DNA of 26,155 nucleotides from an uncultured Collinsella sp. (GTDB lineage: Bacteria > Actinomycetota > Coriobacteriia > Coriobacteriales > Coriobacteriaceae): NCBI GenBank assembly GCA_902464175.1, contig CABQHZ010000019.1:1-26155 (forward strand), in the 5' to 3' direction. The notes beneath the pieces were generated by a model. The model did not search any database and was not told where the DNA came from. It saw nothing but the letters and a program-made list of their open reading frames with translations. How positions within the stretch are numbered: the first letter of the stretch is position 1; each line of letters opens with the position of its first letter. Of this stretch, positions 7,883 through 14,691 are shown in pieces. The position numbers and the translations under genes were made by a program.

Positions 7883-8518
7883 ATGGACAATCGAATCTTT
7901 GGGTATGCGCGCGTCTCTTCCGCGGACCAGAACTTGGACCGCCAGCTAGACGCGCTGGGAAGGTTCCCCGTTCAGCGGGACCAGATTTACGCTGACAAGG
8001 CGAGCGGCAAGGACTTTAAGCGTCCTCAGTACCAGCGACTTCTTCGTAGGTTGCGCGAGGGCGATGTTCTCGTGATTAAAAGTATCGATCGATTGGGTCG
8101 CAATTATCGCGAAGTCCTCGATGAATGGCGACGGATCACGGTGGACAGGCGCGCTGCCATCGTGGTGCTCGATATGCCGTTGCTCGATACGCGCGAGCAG
8201 CCTGATGGCATTACGGGAACCTTCATGGCGGACCTGGTTCTCCAGATCTTGAGCTACGTGGCACAGCTGGAGCGCGAAAACATCAAGCAGCGCCAGGCAG
8301 AGGGCATCGCATCGGCGCGTCTGCGGGGCGTGAGATTTGGGAGGCCGGCGCTCGAACGCCCGGATAGCTACCGCGATGTCATCAAATCATTCGAAGGAGG
8401 CGAGGTTACGAGGCAAGAGGCCGCAATGCTTTTGAACGTCAGCGCATCGACGTTTGATCGTTGGAGACGGGCGGACGCGAACGTATATGACCGTTCGCCG
8501 TCTGTCCGCCCTCTTTAG
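7883..8518 (+). CDS. Serine recombinase (resolvase/invertase family)
   Basis: A 211-residue site-specific recombinase of the resolvase/invertase type. The catalytic domain (about 1-140) starts GYARVSSADQNLDRQLDAL with nucleophile Ser12 and Arg10. ADKASGKDFKRPQ and SIDRLGRN (Arg70, Arg73) are conserved active-site segments. The long E-helix region QILSYVAQLERENIKQRQAEGI leads to a helix-turn-helix (about 175-198, TRQEAAMLLNVSASTFDRW). This is the small type (about 180-210 residues) that resolves or inverts DNA, not a large phage integrase. AGGGG precedes the start at 7883. The hairpin and GTTAA array lie upstream, and paired repeats lie downstream at 8527-8645; any could be a target, but none is proven. 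Confidence 0.92.
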   Translation: MDNRIFGYARVSSADQNLDRQLDALGRFPVQRDQIYADKASGKDFKRPQYQRLLRRLREGDVLVIKSIDRLGRNYREVLDEWRRITVDRRAAIVVLDMPLLDTREQPDGITGTFMADLVLQILSYVAQLERENIKQRQAEGIASARLRGVRFGRPALERPDSYRDVIKSFEGGEVTRQEAAMLLNVSASTFDRWRRADANVYDRSPSVRPL

Positions 8519-8526
8519 CTAGACAT

Positions 8527-8644
8527 TTTGACGAGGGGAGTTTATTCCACGGAGCTCACTCCTTCCCTCGATGTTTATCCAGTTCACGCCCTTGAGTCAA
8601 ATAGTGCCACCGCGTCGCCAATTCGTCTGCTATTTGACGAGGGG
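8527..8644. repeat. Repeat-rich spacer after the recombinase: direct and inverted repeats
   Basis: The 12-mer TTTGACGAGGGG occurs at 8527-8538 and again at 8633-8644. GTCAAATAG (8596-8604) and CTATTTGAC (8630-8638) form a perfect 9-bp inverted repeat with a 25-base spacer. CGAGGGGAGT (8532-8541) also pairs imperfectly with ACTCCTTCCCTCG (8558-8570), which could serve as a terminator. The cluster next to a serine recombinase makes it a candidate crossover or control region. Confidence 0.5.
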
Positions 8645-8679
8645 CTATGAGTCGTAACGTCAATCGAAGGGAAATAACC

Positions 8680-9495
8680 GTGAAACGAAATATTACTAAA
8701 AAGCTGCCTATGATGGGTTTGCTTGTCCTGCTCATCTGTTCTCTGGGGTTCATTTCGGCCTGTTCTCAGAATGCCGCAAACTCAGATAAACCGAAATATG
8801 CCGATGACAAGGCGATGAATGTTATCGCCGCCGGGTTTGAGAAAAGGGCCGATGTCATTGAATCTAATGCAAACGATGACGACCCTCATTCAACCGAGAA
8901 TATTCAGGAGGCTATTAAGGCCGAAATTAAGAATGACAAGGAGCTCAAGAACGCCAAGTTCAAGGATTCCAAGATGCAGCAGGACGTCATTACATATCTG
9001 AATTTGCTTGACGACCAGCTTAAAGTGACCGAGGACTACTCACAATCATCTTCGGATTATTACGAAGAGTGGAATAAGGTCTACGATAAGCGGTCTGCGC
9101 AGCTCAAGAAGCTTGTCGACGATTACGGGTTGGAAGTTGGGGAGAAATACAAAGATGATTTCGATGATTTGATTAAGAACGGAAGGTCCGTGGCAGAGAA
9201 GACCCGCAATGAGGATGCCATTAACAGTTTGATCCAAGGGGCCAATTTCGAAAAGTCGGATGACGGTTATGGTCTGTATACATATACGGCCGTAGTCGAG
9301 AATACTTCTGGCATATCATTCTCAAATGTCAGCCTAACGCTTGCTCTCTATGACGCAGATGATATCAAAGCGGAGGAGACCTATGCGAACACTTCTTCGT
9401 GGGCACCGGGAGAGAAAGTCAAGTTCGAGGCCATGTCTGATGTGGATGCCGTGCGCGTTGTCGCATCTGTTTCCAGCTACGATGTAAATAAATAA
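8680..9495 (+). CDS. Lipoprotein with C-terminal FxLYD-like domain
   Basis: A 271-residue secreted lipoprotein from the GTG at 8680, which follows AAGGGA at 6-8 bases; an in-frame ATG at 8647 has a worse site. The N-terminus KRNITKK, a hydrophobic stretch and the lipobox I-S-A-C (Cys28) indicate a type II signal peptide, so the mature protein sits on the outer face of the membrane. Residues about 30-190 are highly charged and probably helical (many Asp/Lys, Tyr pairs). Residues about 198-262 (YTYTAVVENTSGISFSNVSL, then LALYDADD and WAPGE) match the FxLYD pattern of small extracellular beta domains. Binding partner unknown. Base composition is lower in GC than flanking genes (25 of 60 bases G/C at 8881-8940). 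Confidence 0.78.
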   Translation: MKRNITKKLPMMGLLVLLICSLGFISACSQNAANSDKPKYADDKAMNVIAAGFEKRADVIESNANDDDPHSTENIQEAIKAEIKNDKELKNAKFKDSKMQQDVITYLNLLDDQLKVTEDYSQSSSDYYEEWNKVYDKRSAQLKKLVDDYGLEVGEKYKDDFDDLIKNGRSVAEKTRNEDAINSLIQGANFEKSDDGYGLYTYTAVVENTSGISFSNVSLTLALYDADDIKAEETYANTSSWAPGEKVKFEAMSDVDAVRVVASVSSYDVNK

Positions 9496-9509
9496 GTTTC
9501 GCACGGGAG

Positions 9510-9550
9510 GGGCGGGCTAATCGGCGATGAATGGTTGGCCCGCCCGTTTT
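9510..9550 (+). terminator. Intrinsic terminator after the lipoprotein gene
   Basis: GGGCGGGCTAA (9510-9520) pairs with TTGGCCCGCCC (9535-9545), with one G-T wobble, and GTTTT follows. It lies 15 bases after the stop, so the lipoprotein is probably transcribed separately from the next two genes. Confidence 0.85.
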
Positions 9551-9619
9551 ATATCAATTATTGAACAACAAGTGCCGGGTATATGTATCATTTCGGATTG
9601 CAAACAACTGCCCTCGTCT

Positions 9620-9645
9620 AAAGACATGCTGAAAAGACATGCTGA
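9620..9645. repeat. Perfect 13-bp tandem duplication
   Basis: AAAGACATGCTGA occurs twice head to tail (9620-9632 and 9633-9645) in the intergenic region upstream of the DUF4230 gene. It is a slippage-type duplication that could change promoter or leader spacing. Confidence 0.85.
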
Positions 9646-9715
9646 AAACGACAATTTAGGCACGAGACATAACCTTCGGCAGTTTTAAATAGCAGGGGTT
9701 AGAAAGGAATAGGGG

Positions 9716-10387
9716 ATGGATGAGATAGAAGAAGGCATGGGGGCGCTGAAAGCGAAGCTCGGGAGAATTCTGACGAAACCCAAGGTATTCCTCGCGGGCT
9801 TGACTCTTGGCGGGGTGATTGTGGCTGTACTATTTATTACCATCTTTAACAACGGCAAAGCCGCAGGCGCGAAAGAAGCTACCCCCAATACGCTCTCCCC
9901 GTCGGTCGTGTTTGAGCGCATTGCATCCCAGAACGAGATGGTTTCCGCATCGCAGAACTATGCGATTGTCGATAAGGTGACGGATACTAAGAGATTCTTC
10001 GATTGGTTTGATATTCCGTTTACGGAAAACAGCTTTTGGTACCGCTATGTGGGAACCATTAAGGCGGGTGTGAATCTTGAGACAGCAGAGATACATACGA
10101 ACAAGAAAGAGCTGACAATTACGATGGATGAGCCTTATGTAATCTCGAATACGCCAGATATGAATAAGTCGGGTGCTCTCGAGGAGCGTAACAACATTCT
10201 CAACCCCATTGAGGTCAAAGACGTCACGGCGTTTGAAGCACAGTGCAAGAAACGGAGCGAAAGCGAGGCCATCAAGGATGGCAAGTTGCTCGAAGAGGCT
10301 CGGGTGAACGCTGAAGTAAATATTCGTGCGATGTTCAACTCGGCGTTCGGCGATGAATATACGGTTGATTTTGACTATCGAAAATAG
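9716..10387 (+). CDS. DUF4230 domain membrane-anchored protein
   Basis: A 223-residue protein with a short charged N-terminus, one transmembrane segment (about 24-45, VFLAGLTLGGVIVAVLFITI) and an outer domain (about 60-223). The domain shows the DUF4230 hallmarks as I recall them: a 'VFERIASQNEMVSASQNY' opening, FFDWFDIPF, then WYRYVGTIKAGVNL, a D-x-P/E-P-Y strand, NPIEVKD and a final helix EEARVNAEVNIRAMF followed by YTVDFDY. The biochemical function of DUF4230 is unknown to me. AAAGGA 7 bases before the ATG supports this start. The stop codon TAG is part of the TAGGAGG ribosome site of the next gene, so the two are translationally coupled. Confidence 0.8.
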   Translation: MDEIEEGMGALKAKLGRILTKPKVFLAGLTLGGVIVAVLFITIFNNGKAAGAKEATPNTLSPSVVFERIASQNEMVSASQNYAIVDKVTDTKRFFDWFDIPFTENSFWYRYVGTIKAGVNLETAEIHTNKKELTITMDEPYVISNTPDMNKSGALEERNNILNPIEVKDVTAFEAQCKKRSESEAIKDGKLLEEARVNAEVNIRAMFNSAFGDEYTVDFDYRK

Positions 10388-10396
10388 GAGGCCACC

Positions 10397-11461
10397 ATGG
10401 AGGATAAGGATGATCTGGATATTGTCGTCGAAAGAGGGGGACAGCTACGACATAAGCAGAGCTTTGATATCCGTAAGGTCGCTGCTGGATTGGTCGGTGG
10501 TGCCGGAAATGCGGTAGCGGGTGCGGTCGCAACCGTACAGAAAGTTGCCGATGATGCAATGCGTGCCGCAGCTCCGATGGCCGATGACGCCTTAGCGGCC
10601 ATTGCGGATGCGGCCGATGGCGCGGCGGGAGCCGCTGCAGATATCGGTGATGCCGTCAACGATTGGGCATACCAACAACAACTCAATAGGTACAGACCGG
10701 TAACCAAAGAGGCCTATCAGAGCCCTTCATTCCATTTGCCGAACATGATTCGAATCGTTGACGGAAATGAGCGTCGGGGCATCGACGTGTGTAGGGATGC
10801 TATTGGTTGGCTGGATACTGTTAAGGGTACGCAGATTTTCAATTTGTACCGCGAGGCAATCGGGGATAGCGAGCTGTCTTTCTACCCTAAACCATCTCTC
10901 TATTCCACCTATTACATAGATGCTTTTGATCGGTCTCGCTTTGTTGATCTTGATTCTTATTTCGCAACCATGCAACAAGACAAGATGGCCGAGCTGAGGC
11001 GGATTGCATTCATGCTTGGCGCAAAGCGCTGCAAGCTGGAGGTGACGGAGTACGAGGAAACTCGGCGAGGCCACCAGGTTAAGGGAAACGCCAAGGCGGG
11101 AAAGAAGGGCTCGGTTCGAATCGACGGCTCCTTGAGCGATTCAACGAGAAACGAGAAGAAAATCCTGTTTACACAGGAATTCGAGGGCGACATGGCCCCG
11201 CAGCGTCCTGAGCTCCATTGGTATGCCCATGACTCAGATATTCTCTTGTTAATCGAAACGAGATGCGGTGGAGAGGATAAAAACAAGGCGAAGAGCTATC
11301 GGGTTGAATTGAAAAGTGAGACGACCATGACCATGTCCGTATCGCTTGCTATGGCTATCGATGAGGCATGCAGCAAGCTGAGTATAAGGGCGAATTCGAG
11401 CCTGACAAGTCAAGCCAAGCGAGAACTCCGGCAGTCGTTTGTATTTGAAGTTGAATTCTGA
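10397..11461 (+). CDS. Unrecognised protein, Ala/Gly-rich N-terminal helix plus conserved-looking C-terminal domain
   Basis: I do not recognise this 354-residue protein. Residues about 1-25 are charged. Residues about 27-92 are a long Ala/Gly-rich amphipathic stretch (GLVGGAGNAVAGAVATVQK and continuing) of the glycine-zipper kind that can associate with membranes or form coiled helices. The rest (about 110-354) looks globular: FHLPNMIRIVDGNERRGIDV, AIGWLDTVKGTQIFNLY, IDAFDRSRFVDLDSYF, then a helix ending LGAKRC and a Lys/Gly-rich loop (KGNAKAGKKGSVRIDG), closing in alternating beta-like strands with a hydrophobic C-terminus (SFVFEVEF). There is no signal peptide. It is coupled to the DUF4230 gene (start 9 bases after its stop), so the two products probably act together, perhaps at the membrane. 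Confidence 0.7.
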   Translation: MEDKDDLDIVVERGGQLRHKQSFDIRKVAAGLVGGAGNAVAGAVATVQKVADDAMRAAAPMADDALAAIADAADGAAGAAADIGDAVNDWAYQQQLNRYRPVTKEAYQSPSFHLPNMIRIVDGNERRGIDVCRDAIGWLDTVKGTQIFNLYREAIGDSELSFYPKPSLYSTYYIDAFDRSRFVDLDSYFATMQQDKMAELRRIAFMLGAKRCKLEVTEYEETRRGHQVKGNAKAGKKGSVRIDGSLSDSTRNEKKILFTQEFEGDMAPQRPELHWYAHDSDILLLIETRCGGEDKNKAKSYRVELKSETTMTMSVSLAMAIDEACSKLSIRANSSLTSQAKRELRQSFVFEVEF

Positions 11462-11480
11462 CGTGAATCGCCAGCTGTCG

Positions 11481-11513
11481 AATGTGACAAAGGGACTGTG
11501 CCTTTGTCACATT
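11481..11513. repeat. Hairpin repeat, copy c (TGTGAC arm class)
   Basis: Perfect 13-bp arms AATGTGACAAAGG (11481-11493) and CCTTTGTCACATT (11501-11513) enclose GACTGTG. The right arm, read on the minus strand, contains the ATG TGA that ends trmL (stop at 11507-11509). It lies 20 bases after the stop of the unknown 354-residue gene and so sits between convergent genes, but it has no T-run. Confidence 0.9.
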
Positions 11514-12106
11514 CCCGGAAAGCCTGTTTGGCGCAGGGCTTCGTAGAGGACGATGGCGGCGCTGTTGGAGAGGTTGAGCGCGCTGATGCGATAGTCGTCG
11601 GGATTGACGAAGTTGCCGCAGATGTCCTGCTGCAGGATGGCTTCGTGGCTGTCCTCGGTATGCCCGAGCGACTCCTCGTGGGCCTCCCAGGCGTCGGCGT
11701 TTTCGAGCGAGTCGCAATCGCGCAGCATCGGGATGCGCTCGCAGCGTTCGGGCGCCGCGGCGAGCAGCTCCTCGGGAATGCCTGAGCTTTCGCTGCCAAA
11801 GACCAGGAAGTCGCCATCGCGATAGGTGCTCTGCGCATAGGTGCGACGAGCCTTTTTGGTCAGCAGGTGCAGACGCTCATCGGCGGGGGAGAGCCCGTTG
11901 CGGGCAAGGAAGTCCTCCCAGCCGGCATATGTCGTTACGTCCAAGCTTTGCCAGTAGCCCAGGCCGGCACGACGCACCGTCTTGTCGTCGAGCGAAAAGC
12001 CCAGCGGCTCCACCAGATGCAGGCGGGCGCCGGTGACCACGCAGGTTCGGCCGATGTTGCCCGTATTGGCGGGAATCTCGGGCGCATACAGCACGATATT
12101 GAACAT
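11507..12106 (-). CDS. trmL: tRNA (cytidine(34)-2'-O)-methyltransferase TrmL with an insertion
   Basis: This SPOUT-class enzyme methylates the 2'-OH of the wobble base in certain tRNA-Leu species. The 199-residue protein shows MFNIVLYAPEIPANTGNIGR, LHLVEPLGF, VFGSESSGIPEE and the SAM-binding knot motif LNLSNSAAIVLYEALRQ. AAGGAG four bases before the ATG at 12106 fixes the start. Compared with E. coli TrmL (157 residues), about 43 extra residues (about 128-176, rich in Asp/Glu/His) lie between RIPM and LNLSN, right beside the catalytic knot. The protein ends ...TGFPGM and lacks the short tail of the E. coli protein, because hairpin copy c supplies its last codon and stop. Confidence 0.9.
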   Translation of the reverse strand: MFNIVLYAPEIPANTGNIGRTCVVTGARLHLVEPLGFSLDDKTVRRAGLGYWQSLDVTTYAGWEDFLARNGLSPADERLHLLTKKARRTYAQSTYRDGDFLVFGSESSGIPEELLAAAPERCERIPMLRDCDSLENADAWEAHEESLGHTEDSHEAILQQDICGNFVNPDDYRISALNLSNSAAIVLYEALRQTGFPGM

Positions 12107-12129
12107 GAATCTCCTTGGCTCAGAACGAA

Positions 12130-12168
12130 AAACCACCACGAAGGGGACAGGTACCTTCGTGGTGGTTT
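12130..12168 (-). repeat. Hairpin repeat, copy d (ACCACCACG arm class), also a terminator for cobW
   Basis: Perfect 15-bp arms AAACCACCACGAAGG (12130-12144) and CCTTCGTGGTGGTTT (12154-12168) surround GGACAGGTA. On the minus strand the hairpin is followed by TTCGTT after TTT, so it can terminate transcription of the upstream CobW-family gene before trmL. The core reads GGGGACAGGT as in the other copies, but the arms differ. Confidence 0.88.
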
Positions 12169-12207
12169 GGCGGTTACGTAGGCGGAAAAATGCCCGCTTG
12201 GATAAAC

Positions 12208-13338
12208 CTAGGCGCGGTGCCAGTCAGTCAGGCAGGCATCGAGGGAGGCGATGAGCGCATCCTTGTCCATGTGACGGCCGATGATGCACAGGCTCGTCAT
12301 GCGGTCGCCCGTCTCGTCGTCCCAAATCTGCATGATTTCGGGGTTCTCGTCGATGATCTTCTGCTTCTCGCCCTCGGGCGCGGAGTCAACGAACAAGCCG
12401 TTCTCCATCAGGCGCATCTGGTGGCCGGCCTGCTCAAACATGTAGCACATGTCCGGATTGCTGGCCTGCCACAGCGGGCCCTTGACGCGGATGACCTCGT
12501 CGGGCCACTCCTGCTCAACAAAATCGGTGAACTTCTGCAGGTCAAACGGCTTGCGGCGCGAGTACACAAAGGTCTCGATGTCGTACTCGAGCACCTCGGG
12601 GTCGTCGTGCTCCTCGGGATGCTCCATGGCCTCGATCCAAGCGGCGGAGTTGTAGGCGCGCATAAAGTCGAAGCGGCCGGTGTCGAGCAGCTCCTCCATG
12701 GGGACCTCGCCGTTTTGAGCCTCGACAATCACAGCGTCCTTCTGCAGGCTGCGCACGATGGCCTTGAGCTCGGCGATCTGCTCAGGGCTCACGGTATCGG
12801 TCTTGTTGAGGATCAGCGTGGAGCAGAACTCGATCTGCTGAATGAGCAGGCTTTCGATGTCGTCCTCGTCGATATCCTCGGCCAGCAGGTCGCGACCGCC
12901 GTTGAACTCGTCGTACATGCGGGCGCAGTCGACCACAGCCACGATGTTGTCAAGCGCGAGCTTGGGCTCGCCGCCCACCTTGGCCTCGTCGCAGAAGCTC
13001 GAGATGGTGTAGGCGATGGGGATAGGCTCGCAAATACCCGATGCCTCGATGATGATGTAGTCGAAGTTGCCCGAATCGGCGATGCCCTGCAGCTGGTTGG
13101 CCAGGTCATCCGAAAGCGTGCAGCAGATGCAGCCGTTGGTGAGCGGGATGAGGTCATCGGTCTCGGAAAGGCCGCCGTCGGCGATAAGGCTGGCGTCGAC
13201 GTTGATCTCGCCGATGTCGTTGACGATCACGGCGGCGCGGATGCCGCCGTCGTTAGCGAGGATGTGGTTGAGCAGCGTGGTCTTGCCGGCACCGAGGTAT
13301 CCGGTAAGCATGATGATCTTCACGGGTTTGTTGGGCAT
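12208..13338 (-). CDS. CobW/COG0523 family GTP-dependent metallochaperone
   Basis: A G3E-class P-loop GTPase of 376 residues that is expected to insert or deliver a metal ion, commonly zinc or cobalt. Visible elements are Walker A GYLGAGKTT (13-21), EINVD, the metal-binding C-x-C-C in NGCICC (C70, C72, C73), IIIEASGICEP (Walker B region) and the guanine-specificity motif NKTD (178-181). A CobW C-terminal domain begins near residue 215 (DIETFVYSRRKPFDLQKF, WPDEVIRVKG). The acidic stretch EHPEEHDDPEVLE (about 235-250) could bind metal. The start ATG 13338 follows AAAGGAGGG; seven upstream codons lack a site. The metal specificity cannot be assigned, as I see no Zur-like or cobalamin riboswitch element upstream. 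Confidence 0.88.
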   Translation of the reverse strand: MPNKPVKIIMLTGYLGAGKTTLLNHILANDGGIRAAVIVNDIGEINVDASLIADGGLSETDDLIPLTNGCICCTLSDDLANQLQGIADSGNFDYIIIEASGICEPIPIAYTISSFCDEAKVGGEPKLALDNIVAVVDCARMYDEFNGGRDLLAEDIDEDDIESLLIQQIEFCSTLILNKTDTVSPEQIAELKAIVRSLQKDAVIVEAQNGEVPMEELLDTGRFDFMRAYNSAAWIEAMEHPEEHDDPEVLEYDIETFVYSRRKPFDLQKFTDFVEQEWPDEVIRVKGPLWQASNPDMCYMFEQAGHQMRLMENGLFVDSAPEGEKQKIIDENPEIMQIWDDETGDRMTSLCIIGRHMDKDALIASLDACLTDWHRA

Positions 13339-13424
13339 GTGCCCTCCTTTGTTAGACATGGCTTACAGTTAAATCTTATGCCAAACGCCTGCTCTTATAC
13401 CCACGCGCCGGCAAATAACACAAG

Positions 13425-13763
13425 CTACTCCCAGGCTCCCCATACATCGGGGCAATAACCGACGGTGGCCTTTTTGCCGTTGCGCACGATGGGCTCGGCC
13501 AAGACCTGCTGGTTCTCGAGCAGCTTGTCGAAGCGCTGGCTGGGGGTGAGGTGCTGGATGAGCGCGAGCGTCTCCTCGTCCTTGGCCTTGGGGTTGAGTA
13601 GCTTGTCGATGCCGCCGACCGCCTGCATCACGCTCGTGAGCTCGCCCTTGCTCATCTCCTTTTCCTTAAGGTCGATAAACTGCACCTTAATGCGGCGCTC
13701 CTTAAAGAAGCGCTGGGCCTTCTTGGTATCGAACGATTTCTTTGTACCGAAGATTTGGATCAT
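13425..13763 (-). CDS. ArsC/Spx-like thioredoxin-fold protein without the catalytic cysteine
   Basis: A 112-residue protein of the ArsC/YffB/Spx fold: MIQIFGTKKSFDTKKAQRFF at the N-terminus, VQFIDLKEKEMSKGEL, then LLNPKA and the cis-proline-like AEPIVRNGKKATVGY near the end. In relatives the segment reads GTKKCFDTKKA or KNCDT, with Cys10 as the redox residue; here position 10 is Ser, so arsenate reductase or thiol chemistry is unlikely. One cysteine remains in GYCPDVW near the C-terminus. A regulatory or binding role is possible. The gene is 86 bases upstream of the CobW-family start, on the same strand. Confidence 0.8.
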   Translation of the reverse strand: MIQIFGTKKSFDTKKAQRFFKERRIKVQFIDLKEKEMSKGELTSVMQAVGGIDKLLNPKAKDEETLALIQHLTPSQRFDKLLENQQVLAEPIVRNGKKATVGYCPDVWGAWE

Positions 13764-13766
13764 TAT

Positions 13767-13808
13767 GTTCCGCCGTTCTCGTAGTTCCGCCGTTCTAACG
13801 AACGGCGG
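13767..13808. repeat. Direct repeat and hairpin upstream of the ArsC-like gene
   Basis: GTTCCGCCGTTCT occurs at 13767-13779 and 13784-13796. The second copy pairs through CCGCCGTTC (13787-13795) with GAACGGCGG (13800-13808) around a TAAC loop. It begins 4 bases before the start codon on the minus strand, so it may control transcription or translation of that gene. The rest of 13809-13962 shows nothing recognisable. Confidence 0.6.
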
Positions 13809-13962
13809 TCACCTCGACGCTGCAAAGCCATCTGATGGACAATCTGCCTTTCAATCGTCGGGTGCGGGCAAAAGTCCAGCACCCTCCTCTTTCAAGGCAC
13901 CTTGCCTCATCAGCTGGCTTTTCGCTGACTTTGACAGGACATCGAGGAGACCACCGCTGGAC

Positions 13963-14586
13963 TTATCGAATGAAGTTGGTGCGGGCGCGATCGGCCTCGG
14001 GCGCTTCGATGCCGGCGGCCTTGCCTGCCTCGATGCAGCGCAGGAGCCAGGCCATGTTCTTGCCGATGTTGCGCATGGTGGCCAGACCCTCGGCGTCCTG
14101 GGCGGCTTCGCCCGGCATGGCGCCAAAGACGTTGTTCCAGTAGGTGGAGGCGATCACGGGCATCTGGTTGATGGTGAAGTACTTGTTGAGCACATCAAAG
14201 GTGGTCGACGTGCCGCCGCGACGGGCAACGGCGACGGCAGCGCCCGGCTTGTGCGCGAAGGCCTTGCCGCCGGCATAAAACGCGCGGTCGAGGGCCGAGA
14301 GAATGCGGCCGCTGGGGTGCGCGTAGTAGACAGGCGAGCCAAAGACAAAGCCGTCCGATTGCTCGGCGGCGGCAATCAGCTCGTTGACCACGTCGTCGTC
14401 AAAGACGCATCGCCCGTCGAGCTTGCCGCACTGGCCGCAGCCAATGCAGTCGCGAATGGGCTTGGCACCCAGCTGGAAAACCTCGGTATCGATGCCCTCG
14501 GCGTGCAATTGCTCGGCAATCTCGGCGAGTGCCGTGGCGGTGTTGCCGTTTGCCTTGGGGCTGCCATTGACCAAAAGAACCTTCAT
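13963..14586 (-). CDS. Flavodoxin-fold NAD(P)H-dependent FMN reductase with Cys cluster
   Basis: A 207-residue flavoprotein of the iron-sulfur flavoprotein / NADPH-dependent FMN reductase type. The phosphate-binding loop GSPKANGNT (8-16), the CIGCGQCGKLDGRC cluster (C47, C50, C53, C60) and FGSPVYYAHPSGRILSALDR are all present. CxxCxxCx(6)C resembles the [4Fe-4S] motif of iron-sulfur flavoproteins, so it may carry an Fe-S cluster next to FMN. Such proteins reduce quinones, nitro compounds or oxygen in anaerobes; the substrate here is unknown. The start ATG 14586 follows GAGGGAG at 6 bases. The upstream hairpin partly covers that site. Confidence 0.85.
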   Translation of the reverse strand: MKVLLVNGSPKANGNTATALAEIAEQLHAEGIDTEVFQLGAKPIRDCIGCGQCGKLDGRCVFDDDVVNELIAAAEQSDGFVFGSPVYYAHPSGRILSALDRAFYAGGKAFAHKPGAAVAVARRGGTSTTFDVLNKYFTINQMPVIASTYWNNVFGAMPGEAAQDAEGLATMRNIGKNMAWLLRCIEAGKAAGIEAPEADRARTNFIR

Positions 14587-14595
14587 GAAAAACTC

Positions 14596-14623
14596 CCTCT
14601 GCTAGCGATGACGTACGCAGAGG
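14596..14623 (-). promoter_or_regulatory. Hairpin that could mask the ribosome site of the FMN reductase gene
   Basis: CCTCTGC (14596-14602) and GCAGAGG (14617-14623) are perfect 7-bp arms. On the minus strand the second arm (GCAGAGG) runs into the ribosome site AGAGGGAG. A TATC/GATA dyad (14626-14637) lies just upstream and may be an operator. No regulator is identified. Confidence 0.4.
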
Positions 14624-14691
14624 ATTATCTCACGATAGGGGAGACGACGTGGGGGGCAAGGTCGACAACTGACAACTCGCACCCCGTTGTG

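Noticed and set aside
3903..11513. Hairpins a, b and c as simple Rho-independent terminators
   Set aside because: None is followed by a T-run, and a and c overlap stop codons; only copy d has a terminator-like tail.
12115..13458. 447-codon plus-strand open frame
   Set aside because: Antisense to the CobW-family gene, which has all its motifs and a good ribosome site.
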